Below are positions 1 through 8,783 of a stretch of 64,000 nt of DNA, piece after piece (the first letter of the stretch is position 1; each line of letters begins with the position of its first letter). The notes beneath the pieces were generated by a model. The model made no database searches. It saw only the letters and a list, made by a program, of their open reading frames with translations, and was not told the DNA's origin. The stretch lies in contig NZ_JAVIWQ010000002.1 of the NCBI RefSeq assembly GCF_034313965.1, positions 1,426,001 to 1,490,000 of the forward strand, given 5' to 3'. The translations under genes were made by a program, and so were the position numbers. The DNA comes from Herbaspirillum sp. RTI4. Lineage in GTDB: Bacteria; Pseudomonadota; Gammaproteobacteria; Burkholderiales; Burkholderiaceae_D.

Positions 1-1
1 T

Positions 2-1069
2 GCCAATACGCTGACGGTTGAAACCGCCGACGGCCCGCGTGTGGTGGCGTTCAAGCACGCCATCATCGCCGCCGGTTCCTCGGTCGCCAAAATTCCCGGT
101 TTCCCGTATGACGACCCGCGCCTGATTGATTCCACCGGCGCGCTGGCGCTGACCCACATTCCCAAGACGCTGCTGGTCATTGGCGGCGGCATCATCGGTC
201 TGGAAATGGCCTGCGTCTACGATGCCCTCGGCACCAAAGTCACGGTAGTCGAATTTGCTGATGGCCTCATCCCTGCCGCCGATCGCGACGTCGTCAAGCC
301 GCTGCAAAAACGCATCGAAAAACGCTACGCCGCCATTTACCTGAAAACCAAGGTCACCAAACTGGAAGCCTTGCCGGAAGGTTTGCGCGCCACGTTTGAA
401 GCGGCGTCGGGCGACTCTGCCGCACCGAAAGAACCGCAACTCTACGACGCCGTACTGGTCGCGGTCGGCCGCCGTCCTAATGGCAATCTGATCGGTGCGG
501 AGAAAGCCGGTGTGCTGGTCGATGCCCGCGGCTTCATTCCTTCCGATTTGCAGAAGCGTACCAATGTGCCGCACATCTTCGCTATCGGCGATATCTGCTC
601 CGACCCGATGCTGGCGCACAAGGCCACCAATGAAGCCAAGGTGGCTGCGGAAACCATCGCCGGACACAAGGTGGCGTTCGAGCCGATGACGATCCCTTCG
701 GTGGCCTACACCGATCCGGAAATCGCCTGGATGGGGCTGACCGAAAACGATGCCAAAGCCAAGGGTATCGCTTACGAAAAAGCCAGCTTCCCTTGGGCCG
801 CCAGCGGTCGTGCCTTGGCCATGGGCCGTGAAGACGGTCTGACCAAGCTGCTGTATGACCCGCAAACCAAGCGCATTCTGGGCGCGGGCATCGTCGGCGT
901 GAATGCCGGTGAGTTACTGGCCGAAACCGTATTGGCGCTGGAAATGGGCGCTGACCTGGAAGATTTGGCGCTGACCATCCATGCGCATCCGACCTTGTCG
1001 GAAACGCCGATGTTCGCCGCCGAGATGGCGCTGGGTGTGATTACGGATTTGTATATTCCGAAGAAGTAA
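2..1069 (+). CDS. lpdA: Dihydrolipoamide dehydrogenase (E3), 5'-truncated by window edge
   Basis: This is the FAD enzyme that reoxidises dihydrolipoyl groups of 2-oxoacid dehydrogenase complexes with NAD+. The frame is open from base 2, so the true start and the active-site disulfide lie left of the window. About 355 residues are present. The NAD-binding Rossmann motif GGGIIG is seen near base 182, the second FAD motif AIGDICSDP near base 580, and the C-terminal dimer-interface motif HAHPTLSE near base 980. No stop interrupts the frame before the TAA at 1067. In Burkholderiales this gene usually ends the pyruvate dehydrogenase operon, which fits the terminator just downstream. Mercuric or glutathione reductases share the fold, but the C-terminal motif favours E3. 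Confidence 0.93.
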   Translation, partial: ANTLTVETADGPRVVAFKHAIIAAGSSVAKIPGFPYDDPRLIDSTGALALTHIPKTLLVIGGGIIGLEMACVYDALGTKVTVVEFADGLIPAADRDVVKPLQKRIEKRYAAIYLKTKVTKLEALPEGLRATFEAASGDSAAPKEPQLYDAVLVAVGRRPNGNLIGAEKAGVLVDARGFIPSDLQKRTNVPHIFAIGDICSDPMLAHKATNEAKVAAETIAGHKVAFEPMTIPSVAYTDPEIAWMGLTENDAKAKGIAYEKASFPWAASGRALAMGREDGLTKLLYDPQTKRILGAGIVGVNAGELLAETVLALEMGADLEDLALTIHAHPTLSETPMFAAEMALGVITDLYIPKK

Positions 1070-1107
1070 TCGGGCGATAGGGGGCTTGCTGTCTCTGTTG
1101 CCACAAG

Positions 1108-1148
1108 AAAAAAGCCTGTCACGCAATGATCGCGTGACAGGCTTTTTT
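1108..1148. terminator. Bidirectional intrinsic terminator between lpdA and the C40 peptidase gene
   Basis: A perfect 17-bp inverted repeat (arms 1108-1124 and 1132-1148, loop of 7) starts with six A and ends with six T. The GC-rich core is GCCTGTCACGC. It lies between two convergent genes and can serve both strands. Confidence 0.9.
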
Positions 1149-1161
1149 TATTCGGAGACGC

Positions 1162-1752
1162 TCAATCGAAATAAGCACGCGCCATTTCAAAACGGGCAGA
1201 AAAATACTTGTTATCCATACGATCAATGCGGATTTTGCCATTGGTGGACGGTGCATGCACGAAGCGGCCGCTGCCGATGTAGATGCCGACGTGCGAAAAA
1301 GAACGGTGTTGCGTATTGAAGAACACCAGATCACCGGCGCGCAGATCGCTCTTGTCGATTTCCTTGCCTTGGCGGGCGATGTCGGCGGCGCTGCCGGTGA
1401 CGCGCGCGCCGGTGGCTTCGCGGAAAACATAGGTCACCATGCCGCTGCAATCGAGACCCGCGTCAGGATTTTTTCCGCCGAAGCGGTAACCGATATCGAG
1501 CAGACCCAGCGCATAGATGACGACATCGCTGGCTTTGTCGTTGAAGGCGGCGTTGCGTGATGATGGCGGTGTGTTGGCAGCGCGTGCCGGCGTGGATGCC
1601 TGCGGGGCTTTATTCGTCGGCGTATTCAGCGCTATGCCCCCGCAGCCGCTCAGTAAAAGCGTGGCCATAAAAACTGCCCGCCCTGCCTGTGTGAACAGGG
1701 CAGGGCGGGCGAGGGGCGCAGTCACGCTGGACATGGCCGGGCGATCAGGCAT
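1162..1752 (-). CDS. NlpC/P60 (C40) cell-wall peptidase, putative lipoprotein
   Basis: A 196-residue peptidase of the NlpC/P60 family, which cleaves peptidoglycan stem peptides in the periplasm. Catalytic Cys102 sits in DCSGM, and the conserved histidines are His154 (SHVGIYIG) and His166 (RFVHAP). The N-terminus carries a hydrophobic stretch ending in LLLSGC with Cys37 as lipidation site, so it is probably membrane-anchored. A flexible Pro/Ala/Asn segment at about 42-68 precedes the domain. The chosen ATG overlaps the end of the upstream aminotransferase gene by 8 bp, suggesting translational coupling; ATG at codon 7 is an alternative start. Family membership is clear; the exact bond cleaved is not. 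Confidence 0.88.
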   Translation of the reverse strand: MPDRPAMSSVTAPLARPALFTQAGRAVFMATLLLSGCGGIALNTPTNKAPQASTPARAANTPPSSRNAAFNDKASDVVIYALGLLDIGYRFGGKNPDAGLDCSGMVTYVFREATGARVTGSAADIARQGKEIDKSDLRAGDLVFFNTQHRSFSHVGIYIGSGRFVHAPSTNGKIRIDRMDNKYFSARFEMARAYFD

Positions 1753-2947
1753 CCAGGCTGGAAATAACCGAGGACAGCATGGCGATCATCTGGTCGATTT
1801 CAGCGTGGGTGATGGTGAGCGCCGGCATGAAACGCAGCAGGTCGGGACGCGGCGAGTTGAGCAGCAAACCGACCGGCCCCATATCGCGCGCGGCGTTGAC
1901 GATCTGCGGGCCGATGTCGCGGCCCAGTTCCAGTGCGCGCAGCAAGCCTTCCCCGCGTTCGCCCTTGAGTCCGTGCTTGGCGCAGAGCTTGAGCGAGGCG
2001 GCACGCAGGTATTCGCCTTTTTCCAGCACCGAAGGCAGAAAGCCCGGCTTCAGCAATTCCTTGATGACGGCACAACCAACCGCCGTCATGAGCGGGTTGC
2101 CGTTATAGGTGCCGCCCTGGTCGCCCGGTTCGAAACAGGCGATGGCTTCCTTCGCCAGCAGTGCCGCCAGCGGTACGCCGCCGCCTATGCCCTTGCCTAG
2201 CGTCATGATGTCGGGTTCGATGCCGGACAACTGGTAAGCGAACAATTCACCGCAGCGGCCGCAGCCGGTCTGGACTTCATCGACGATCAGCAGCAGATTG
2301 CGTTCTTTCGTCAAACGGCGCAGCGCCTGCATGAATTCGCGGGTGGCGGGAATCACGCCGCCTTCGCCTTGCACCGGTTCCAGCATCACGGCCACGGTGG
2401 TGGGCGTGATCAGGTGCTCGACGCTGGCGATGTCGTTCAGGTCGGCTTTAGGGAAGCCCGGTACTTGCGGTGCGAACAGCGTATCCCAGCCCGGTTTGCC
2501 GCTGGCCGACATGGTCGCCAGAGTGCGGCCGTGGAAGCTGTGATCGAAGGTGATGATTTCATAACGATGGCTGCCATCGGCGGCGGGATTCATGCGTCCC
2601 CATTTGCGCGCCAGCTTGATGGCCCCTTCGTTGGCTTCTGCGCCGCTGCTGGCGAAAAACACGCGGTCGAAGGTGGAGTTGTCGGTCAGCAGCGTAGCCA
2701 GTTCAATCGACGGGACGTTGTAAAACGCCGGTGACGGGTTGATCAGTTTGCCGGCTTGCGCGACCAGTGCGTCCGCGATGCATTGCGGTGCATGGCCCAG
2801 TGCATTGACCGCCCAGCCTTGCAGGAAGTCCAGGTACTGCTTGCCGGCGTGGTCGGTCATGAACATGCCCTTGCCTTCGACGAAAATCAGCGGCGGGCGG
2901 TTGGTGATGAACATCAGATGATCGACTGCGGATTGCTTGAATTCCAT
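1745..2947 (-). CDS. argD: Acetylornithine aminotransferase family (class III PLP)
   Basis: A 400-residue class III aminotransferase. ArgD transfers an amino group from glutamate to N-acetylglutamate semialdehyde in arginine synthesis, and often acts on succinyldiaminopimelate too. Visible motifs are SGAEANE (101-107, PLP phosphate loop), the Asp223 motif VDEVQTG, and the PLP-lysine Lys252 in TLGKGIGGG. Length matches ArgD. No other arg genes are adjacent; its partner is the overlapping C40 peptidase gene downstream. Related omega-aminotransferases (succinylornithine or GABA types) cannot be excluded by eye. Confidence 0.85.
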   Translation of the reverse strand: MEFKQSAVDHLMFITNRPPLIFVEGKGMFMTDHAGKQYLDFLQGWAVNALGHAPQCIADALVAQAGKLINPSPAFYNVPSIELATLLTDNSTFDRVFFASSGAEANEGAIKLARKWGRMNPAADGSHRYEIITFDHSFHGRTLATMSASGKPGWDTLFAPQVPGFPKADLNDIASVEHLITPTTVAVMLEPVQGEGGVIPATREFMQALRRLTKERNLLLIVDEVQTGCGRCGELFAYQLSGIEPDIMTLGKGIGGGVPLAALLAKEAIACFEPGDQGGTYNGNPLMTAVGCAVIKELLKPGFLPSVLEKGEYLRAASLKLCAKHGLKGERGEGLLRALELGRDIGPQIVNAARDMGPVGLLLNSPRPDLLRFMPALTITHAEIDQMIAMLSSVISSLDA

Positions 2948-3016
2948 GTGCGGCTCCTGCCGGGCAAAAGGTAAAAAAAATGAATTGAATTGAATCGGTA
3001 AAACAGCGATGTTGGC

Positions 3017-3109
3017 GAAACTGCTGTTGAAGCTACTGCATGATGCATTCTCAGTGCGGTGTTTATTGCACTGAGCTTACGTGGATTACCGCATTTCAGC
3101 AGAAATTCC
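3017..3109. repeat. Diverged copy (D) of the long-palindrome intergenic repeat
   Basis: The segment from 3030 matches the left arm of the copy at 24941-25061 at about 21 of 25 positions (core AAGCTACTGC then TCTCAG). It then folds back through a perfect CTCAGTGC/GCACTGAG stem. It fills the gap between the argD-type gene and the reductase gene. Confidence 0.6.
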
Positions 3110-3123
3110 GCCATTTCGCGCTA

Positions 3124-4149
3124 TTAGCCCTGCAGGTCGGCTTCCGAGGTGAACGAGTCGGCGTAAAACTCTTCTTCGGGCAAGTGGCAGCGGGCGACAA
3201 AATCGCGTTGCGCGGCAGCGACCATCAAGGGCGCGCCGCAGGCATACACCTGATAGCCGGACAGGTCGGGGAAATCTTCGATCACGGCGGCATGCACGAA
3301 GCCTTCGCGGCCGCTCCAGGCGTCATCTGCTGCGGCGTTCGAGACGACGGGGACATAGCGGAAATGCGGTAGCGTACGCGCCCATTCTTCGCACAGCGCA
3401 TGCATGTAGAGGTCGGCCGGACGGCGGCCACCCCAGTACAGCGTCATCGGCCGTTCGGTTTCGGAATGGATAGCTTGCTCGATGATGGCCTTGATCGGTG
3501 CGAAGCCGGTGCCGGACGCCAGCAAGAGCATCGGTTTGTCGCTGTCTTCGCGCAGGAAGAAAGTACCCAGCGGGCCTTCGATACGCAGGATGTCGCGCTC
3601 TTTCATGGTGCTGAAGACCTGATCGGTGAACAGCCCGCCGGGCATGTGGCGGATGTGCAGCGACAGCGGTTGATCCAGATGCGGCGCATTGGCCATGCTG
3701 TAGCTGCGGCGCTTGCCGTCGCGCAGCAGGAATTCGACATACTGACCGGCCTTGTACTGCAGGCGGTCACTGCCAGGCAATTGCAACGACAGCACGATGA
3801 CGTCGTCGGCCACTTTTTCCAGCCCGGCGACGCGCACCGGTAATTTTTTGATCGGGATATCGCCGACACCGGCGACTTCGCGCGCTTCGATGACGATATC
3901 CGAGTCCGGCCGGGCGCAGCAGAACAGGGCAAATCCGAGTGCCTCATCTGCGGACGGCAGCGCTTTTTCCTGATGCTCTCCGTGGGTCAGATTGCCCGTC
4001 AGCAGTTTGCCCTTGCAGGAGCCGCAAGCGCCGTTTTTGCAGCCGTAAGGCAGGCCGATGCCGTTGCGAATGGCGGCGCTGAGGACGGTTTCGCCCGTCT
4101 CGCAAACGAATTGATGGCCGCTTGGCTGTACCGTGACTTGAAAACTCAT
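3124..4149 (-). CDS. 2Fe-2S ferredoxin-NAD(P)H reductase fusion (CDP-6-deoxyglucoseen reductase-like)
   Basis: A 341-residue flavo-iron-sulfur reductase. An N-terminal plant-type ferredoxin domain (about 1-90) has Cys37, Cys42 and Cys45 in CKNGACGSC plus Cys77/78 as cluster ligands. A FAD domain follows with RSYSMAN (148-154), then an NAD(P) domain with GTGFAP (213-218). Such proteins pass electrons from NAD(P)H to an oxygenase or dehydratase. Burkholderiales copies are often labelled CDP-6-deoxy-delta-3,4-glucoseen reductase, but no sugar-synthesis cluster is visible here, so the partner is unknown. The ATG at 4149 is chosen over the longer open frame because the ferredoxin domain begins there and AGGA lies upstream. 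Confidence 0.85.
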   Translation of the reverse strand: MSFQVTVQPSGHQFVCETGETVLSAAIRNGIGLPYGCKNGACGSCKGKLLTGNLTHGEHQEKALPSADEALGFALFCCARPDSDIVIEAREVAGVGDIPIKKLPVRVAGLEKVADDVIVLSLQLPGSDRLQYKAGQYVEFLLRDGKRRSYSMANAPHLDQPLSLHIRHMPGGLFTDQVFSTMKERDILRIEGPLGTFFLREDSDKPMLLLASGTGFAPIKAIIEQAIHSETERPMTLYWGGRRPADLYMHALCEEWARTLPHFRYVPVVSNAAADDAWSGREGFVHAAVIEDFPDLSGYQVYACGAPLMVAAAQRDFVARCHLPEEEFYADSFTSEADLQG

Positions 4150-4161
4150 ACAATCCTGTTT

Positions 4162-5070
4162 ATGAAAAATATTGTTGGAAAAATTGGAAAACCGCGTTTG
4201 TTGATCCTTGGTTGCGGCGACGTCGGTATGCGTTTGTTGCCACTGGTGCGGGATCGCTTTCGCGTCATCGCCGTGACCAGTTCGCCCGATCGCTGCGCCG
4301 CTTTGCGCGCTGCCGGAGCGCTGCCGCTGGTGGCGAACCTCGATCAGCCGGCCACGCTGGCGCGATTGGCGCGGCTGGCTAGTTACATCGTGCATCTGGC
4401 GCCGCCGCAGTCCAGTGGCGACACCGACCGCCGCACCCGTAACCTGGCCGCCATTTTACCCGACCGCGCCACTCTCGTTTATATCAGTACTACCGGCGTC
4501 TACGGTGATTGCGGTGGGGCCTGGGTCGATGAAACGCGTCCTGTGCAGCCACACAATCTGCGTGCGCGTCGCCGCGTCGATGCCGAAAATGTTTTACGCG
4601 CCTGGGCGCGCAGGGCAGGGGGGCGGCTGTCGATACTGCGCGCACCCGGTATTTATGCCGCCGACCGCTTGCCGCTGGAGCGTTTGCGCCGTGGCACACC
4701 GGCGCTTCTTGCTGTCGACGATGTGTATACCAACCATATTCATGCCGACGATTTGGCGCGGATGACGGCAGCGGCCCTGTTCCATGCGCAGCCCTTGCGA
4801 ATCTATCATGCAGTGGACGATTCAGCGCTCAAGATGGCCGATTATTTTGATGCGGTCGCACAGGCGTTCGCGCTGCCGCCGCCGCCGCGTTTGCCGCGTG
4901 CCGAATTAGCAGGAGTGGTGTCGCCGATGTTGTTGTCGTTCATGTCGGAATCGCGCCGTCTGAGTAATCGACGCCTGAAACAGGAGCTGGGGCTGCGTCT
5001 GCGCTATCCCACGGTGCAGACTTTGCTGGAGCAAATGCGGATGGAAATAGCCCTCTCATTGCTCGACTAG
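4162..5070 (+). CDS. NAD(P)-dependent epimerase/dehydratase-like protein (YeeZ type)
   Basis: A 302-residue Rossmann-fold protein related to extended short-chain dehydrogenases. The nucleotide-binding loop is LGCGDVG (16-22). A STTGVYGD motif near 110-117 marks the usual Ser/Tyr region, but the classical YxxxK lysine is not evident, as in YeeZ-like members, so catalytic activity is uncertain. The ATG at 4162 is chosen because the fold begins about 12 residues later; no strong ribosome-binding site precedes it. The start lies only 12 bp from the divergent reductase start. Substrate unknown. Confidence 0.75.
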   Translation: MKNIVGKIGKPRLLILGCGDVGMRLLPLVRDRFRVIAVTSSPDRCAALRAAGALPLVANLDQPATLARLARLASYIVHLAPPQSSGDTDRRTRNLAAILPDRATLVYISTTGVYGDCGGAWVDETRPVQPHNLRARRRVDAENVLRAWARRAGGRLSILRAPGIYAADRLPLERLRRGTPALLAVDDVYTNHIHADDLARMTAAALFHAQPLRIYHAVDDSALKMADYFDAVAQAFALPPPPRLPRAELAGVVSPMLLSFMSESRRLSNRRLKQELGLRLRYPTVQTLLEQMRMEIALSLLD

Positions 5071-5267
5071 ACGGTATGCATTGACCTGCCCAATCCCAGG
5101 CGGCGTGGATCAAATTGGGTGTGAATCGCTGTCTTGGCAGACTGGCAATGTGTGGCGTGAATGCCGCAAGAAATGTCGCAATAAGGTCGTGTTCGAAGTT
5201 TATAGCGGCAGTAAGGTGTCAGATTGCTATTTAAATGTTCCCCCGCCGCAACATTTTAAGTCTGGTA

Positions 5268-5297
5268 TTGAATTATTTCTAAATTTGAGTGTAGGAT
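5268..5297 (+). promoter_or_regulatory. Candidate sigma-70 promoter of the Gln-rich protein gene
   Basis: TTGAAT (5268-5273) and TAGGAT (5292-5297) are spaced by 18 bp, in an AT-rich stretch that stands out from its surroundings, about 30 bp before the gene start. Found by eye only. Confidence 0.45.
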
Positions 5298-5328
5298 GTG
5301 ACTCTGAAGTTCAATTTCGGAGGCCTCC

Positions 5329-5688
5329 ATGGCTATCAGCTCAATTTCATCTATTTCCAGTAATGCTGCCGCCGCAGCTACGGCTGCCTCTAGCGCCAAC
5401 AAGGCGAGCGCACAGGCGCAGCAATTTTCTTCCGTCAGTCGTTCCGATCAGGCCAAGTCAGATCAGGCGCGGACGGATGTTGCAAAACAGGAGCAGGATG
5501 TAGCGGCTCAAAAGGCGCAGCAGACTCAACAGACGCAGAAAACGCTGCAAGTGCAGCAGGCAGAGCAGACCAAGCAAGCGGAAAAGGCACAGCAAGCGCA
5601 ACAGCAGCAGCAAGCCCAGCAGCAAACTCGTCCGAGCTATAACTTCAATGGGCAGCTTACCGGCACGACGATCAGCACCACTGCCTGA
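5329..5688 (+). CDS. Small Gln/Ala/Ser-rich hypothetical protein
   Basis: A 119-residue protein that I do not recognise. Residues 1-40 are Ser/Ala-rich (start MAISSISSISS), about 45-104 form a highly charged, Gln-rich, probably coiled-coil segment, and the C-terminus is NFNGQLTGTTISTTA. It has no signal peptide or membrane segment. A strong ribosome-binding site (GGAGG, 7 bp upstream), a promoter-like sequence before it and a terminator after it argue that it is a real monocistronic gene. The start resembles short secreted or motility-associated proteins only in composition. Confidence 0.7.
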   Translation: MAISSISSISSNAAAAATAASSANKASAQAQQFSSVSRSDQAKSDQARTDVAKQEQDVAAQKAQQTQQTQKTLQVQQAEQTKQAEKAQQAQQQQQAQQQTRPSYNFNGQLTGTTISTTA

Positions 5689-5710
5689 GTACATCTGCCT
5701 GTATGACCAC

Positions 5711-5733
5711 AACCCGCTACGGCGGGTTTTTTT
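5711..5733 (+). terminator. Intrinsic terminator after the Gln-rich protein gene
   Basis: Stem AACCCGC (5711-5717) and GCGGGTT (5722-5728) with a 4-base loop, followed by a T run. It lies about 20 bp after the stop and just before the end of the convergent peroxidase gene. Confidence 0.85.
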
Positions 5734-7003
5734 ATGGCTGTGCTGCGGGCGATTTCAAGGTGGGCCGCACATAGCCATCGGTCAGCGTATTCATGAACAC
5801 GATGACATCCCGAATCTCCGCAGCCGACAGCGCCGGTTGATCGCCGGGCTGACGGTCGAAGGGAGCCTCCAGATTCACATTGCCCTGCATCGAGGCGGGC
5901 AAGTCGTCGAACTTGCGGATACTGCCGTCACGCTGGCGCGGATACCATTTCTCAGGATGCGTATCGCGTTGCACGTAAAACTCCATCACTTGTTGCAGGC
6001 TGTGAAAAACGCCGTTGTGGAAAAACGTCTGGCGCAGCGCCACGTTGCGCAGAGTCGGCGTTTTGAAGCGGCCACAGTATTCGGGGTGGTCGCGCAAATC
6101 GGTGCGATCGGGACCGCATAAGCCCTTATCGGCATACGCGGCATGGCGATTGACCGCCAGCCGTCGGTTGCGCGGCACACCAATGGCGATCAGGCCGTAA
6201 TCGGTAAATTGCGGAAAACCGCCGTTGGGCGTAATGGCGCTGATGTGGCAGGAAGCGCAATTGCCCTTGTCCGCCGCGTTGAACAGCGCCAGTCCGCGCG
6301 ATTCCTGTGCGCTGAGTGTGGTCTGCCCGCGCAGGAACGCATCGTACTTGCTGGTGTAGGGATAAAAATCTTCTGGGTTTTCCTGAAATACTTCCAGCGC
6401 CATCAATGCTGCCGAAAATGCCTGTTCCGGTTGTTCGAAAATAGCCGCGCCAAATAACTGCCGGAATTGCGCCGCATACGGAGCTTTTTGCAGTTTTTTC
6501 ACGACTGCCGCCGGAGTGGCGTTGCCCATTTCATGCGCTGACAGCAAGGGCATACGCGCCTGATCGTGCGTCGAATCGGCGCGACCGTCCCAGGTGCGGC
6601 CACCAGTCGGGCCGGCGTCGATGCTGTCGTCGCCATCATCGTCGTGATAGTGCTCGCTGAACGGCGGGGAGGTTTGCAGATAGCGCAAGGACGGCGTGGC
6701 GCGCGTGCCTTGCGTGCGCAGGTGCTTGCCGCCCAGTTGCACATCCAGATTGTTGGGCGGCCCGAAAGCGTGTGCAGGACTATGGCAACTGGCGCAGGAT
6801 TGCTTGCCCGAGGCAGACAGCGAGGCATCGAAAAACAGTGTCCGCCCCATTGCAGTTAGTTCCTTGACGCTGGGTTGGGAGGCTAAGGGCAGATAAGTCG
6901 CTTGCAGATAGGCGGGCCTTGCGGGGGCGGGAGTATTTCCCTCTCGCGTCGAAGCTGCCAGTGCGGTGGTGCAGGCAAGCAGGCCGAACAAAACAGTTTT
7001 CAT
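5732..7003 (-). CDS. Di-haem cytochrome c peroxidase family protein (CcpA/MauG-like)
   Basis: A 423-residue periplasmic di-haem protein. A Sec signal peptide (about 1-17, ending ALAA) is followed by two c-type haem sites: Cys70/Cys73/His74 (CASCH) and Cys249/Cys252/His253 (CASCH). This is the layout of bacterial cytochrome c peroxidases, which reduce hydrogen peroxide with electrons from cytochrome c. The length exceeds classical CcpA by roughly 80-100 residues, nearer to MauG-like or methylamine-utilisation-type family members, so substrate is open. The acidic stretch DDDGDD near 121-126 is unusual. It appears monocistronic. Confidence 0.85.
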   Translation of the reverse strand: MKTVLFGLLACTTALAASTREGNTPAPARPAYLQATYLPLASQPSVKELTAMGRTLFFDASLSASGKQSCASCHSPAHAFGPPNNLDVQLGGKHLRTQGTRATPSLRYLQTSPPFSEHYHDDDGDDSIDAGPTGGRTWDGRADSTHDQARMPLLSAHEMGNATPAAVVKKLQKAPYAAQFRQLFGAAIFEQPEQAFSAALMALEVFQENPEDFYPYTSKYDAFLRGQTTLSAQESRGLALFNAADKGNCASCHISAITPNGGFPQFTDYGLIAIGVPRNRRLAVNRHAAYADKGLCGPDRTDLRDHPEYCGRFKTPTLRNVALRQTFFHNGVFHSLQQVMEFYVQRDTHPEKWYPRQRDGSIRKFDDLPASMQGNVNLEAPFDRQPGDQPALSAAEIRDVIVFMNTLTDGYVRPTLKSPAAQP

Positions 7004-7145
7004 GGGCTAAAAAAAGTGGCAATAAAGGTGATTCGGGCGAGAGCCTAGCAGGGCGGTATGACTCAAGCATGACGGACTATCCGGCTCGATTCGCAGCGAC
7101 CCATTGTTGGTCACGCACTTGTCATTCGATGGTTATATTTCGCGC

Positions 7146-7166
7146 ATAGAATGAGGCACATTCTAT
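7146..7166. promoter_or_regulatory. Perfect palindrome just upstream of the phosphoesterase gene
   Basis: Arms ATAGAATG (7146-7153) and CATTCTAT (7159-7166) are separated by 5 bp and end 3 bp before the Shine-Dalgarno region. It could be a repressor operator or a short mRNA hairpin next to the ribosome-binding site. Confidence 0.5.
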
Positions 7167-7178
7167 ACAGGAGGTGAA

Positions 7179-8783
7179 ATGCATACGATTTTTCGCGTAA
7201 CGATAGGGACGGCCGCACTGGCCGCGGGCTTGAGTGGTTGCAGCACGAATTCCAGCATGGTGAACGCTGACGACGGTCTCAAGCAAATCGACACCGTGGT
7301 GGTGATCTACGCGGAGAACCGCGGTTTCGACACCCTGTACGGTTTGTATCCCGGTGCCGATGGCGTGCCCGGCGTGAATCCTTCCTCCAAAACAGCCTAC
7401 ATTGCGCAAAAAGATTTTGATGGCGCCACGCTACCGGTATTGCCACCGACCTGGGGCGGTGTGACCCTGCCGGGACAAACCCGCGTCATGACGCAAGCGC
7501 AGTCCGCGAACATGCCCAACCGTCCGTTCCGCATCGACGACGCCAGCGGCATGAATCTCGAAGAAACCGTCATCACGCGCGATCTGGTGCATCGTTTCTA
7601 CAATAATCAGATGCAAATCAACGGCGGCAAGAACGACCTGTTCGCCACTTACTCCGACGCCGGCGGCCTGAGCATGGGCTATTACGACGGCAGCAAAATG
7701 GCCATGTGGAAAGTCGCGCACGATTACACGCTGGCCGATAATTTTTATATGGGCGCTTTCGGCGGCTCTTTCCTGAACCACCAATTTCTGATCTGCGCCT
7801 GCGCGCCGCAATATCCGAATGCAGAAAAATCAGTGGCTGCCGGCTCGATTTCAAAAATCGATGTCGATGCCAACGGCAAGTTCATTCGCCTGACACCGGC
7901 AGCGGGCGCGCCCGCCTCGGCGCTCAGCGGCCCAGCCAAATATCTGAACGACAGCACACTGACACCGAAAGATACGCAAGGCCGCTTCTTCGCCGTCAAT
8001 ACGATGCAACCGGCGTATCAGCCGAGTAATGTCGCCCCGGCCGCCAGCGACGCCACGCATCTCTACGCCGATGTCTCTAGCCCTTCCACGCTGCCGCCGC
8101 AAACGCAAACCAATATCGGTGACCTCTTGTCCGCCAAGGGAGTTGACTGGGCCTGGTATGCCGGTGCCTGGAATAGCACTTTGGGTACGGCCACAGGCGC
8201 ACGCAAATTTACCTCCCCGACGCCGAACTTCCAGTTCCACCATCAGCCATTCAATTACTTTGCCAACATGGACCCGGTCACGCATGCTGACAATCGCGCC
8301 CGCCATCTGCTCGATTTTGACCAGCGCTTCCTGCAAGATGCCGCCGCCGGAAAACTGCCGGCAGTGGCGTTCTACAAGCCACAAGGCAATCTGAATCAGC
8401 ACGCCGGTTATGCGGATGTTGCTTCAGGCGACGCCCACATTGCCGAGGTCATTGCCAAACTCAAGCAGAGTCCGCAATGGGCGCACATGCTGATTGTTGT
8501 GACCTACGATGAAAACGGTGGCTTCTGGGATCATGCCGCACCGCCGAAGGCCGACATCTGGGGCCCTGGCTCACGCGTACCGGCCATCATCGTCTCGCCG
8601 TTTGCCAAACATGGCTACGTTGATTCCACGCCTTACGACACGACATCGGTGCTGCGCTTCATTACACGCCGCTGGTCCTTGCCCGTGCTCGACGGCATTG
8701 CCGAACGCGACCGCGCACTCATCGCCAACGGCCAAAAACCGATTGGCGACCTGACCGGCGCTTTGCAAATCAAGACGAACTAA
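7179..8783 (+). CDS. AcpA/phospholipase C-type phosphoesterase, putative lipoprotein
   Basis: A 534-residue member of the alkaline-phosphatase-like superfamily branch that includes acid phosphatase AcpA and bacterial phospholipase C. The signal peptide ends in GLSGC, with Cys21 the lipidation site. The metal and nucleophile region is IYAENRGFDTLYG (about 43-55), and a second conserved block is TYDENGGFWDH with Asp444-Asn446. It probably hydrolyses phosphomonoesters or phospholipid head groups at the cell surface or in the periplasm. A very strong ribosome-binding site (GGAGGTGA) precedes the ATG. Its end overlaps the convergent MATE gene by 14 bp. The substrate cannot be told from sequence. 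Confidence 0.83.
   Translation: MHTIFRVTIGTAALAAGLSGCSTNSSMVNADDGLKQIDTVVVIYAENRGFDTLYGLYPGADGVPGVNPSSKTAYIAQKDFDGATLPVLPPTWGGVTLPGQTRVMTQAQSANMPNRPFRIDDASGMNLEETVITRDLVHRFYNNQMQINGGKNDLFATYSDAGGLSMGYYDGSKMAMWKVAHDYTLADNFYMGAFGGSFLNHQFLICACAPQYPNAEKSVAAGSISKIDVDANGKFIRLTPAAGAPASALSGPAKYLNDSTLTPKDTQGRFFAVNTMQPAYQPSNVAPAASDATHLYADVSSPSTLPPQTQTNIGDLLSAKGVDWAWYAGAWNSTLGTATGARKFTSPTPNFQFHHQPFNYFANMDPVTHADNRARHLLDFDQRFLQDAAAGKLPAVAFYKPQGNLNQHAGYADVASGDAHIAEVIAKLKQSPQWAHMLIVVTYDENGGFWDHAAPPKADIWGPGSRVPAIIVSPFAKHGYVDSTPYDTTSVLRFITRRWSLPVLDGIAERDRALIANGQKPIGDLTGALQIKTN

Noticed and set aside
3124..4395. Longer version of the ferredoxin-reductase gene starting at 4395
   Set aside because: The extra 82 residues are Gln/Arg-rich, antisense to the epimerase-like gene and outside the ferredoxin domain; the ATG at 4149 has a ribosome-binding site.
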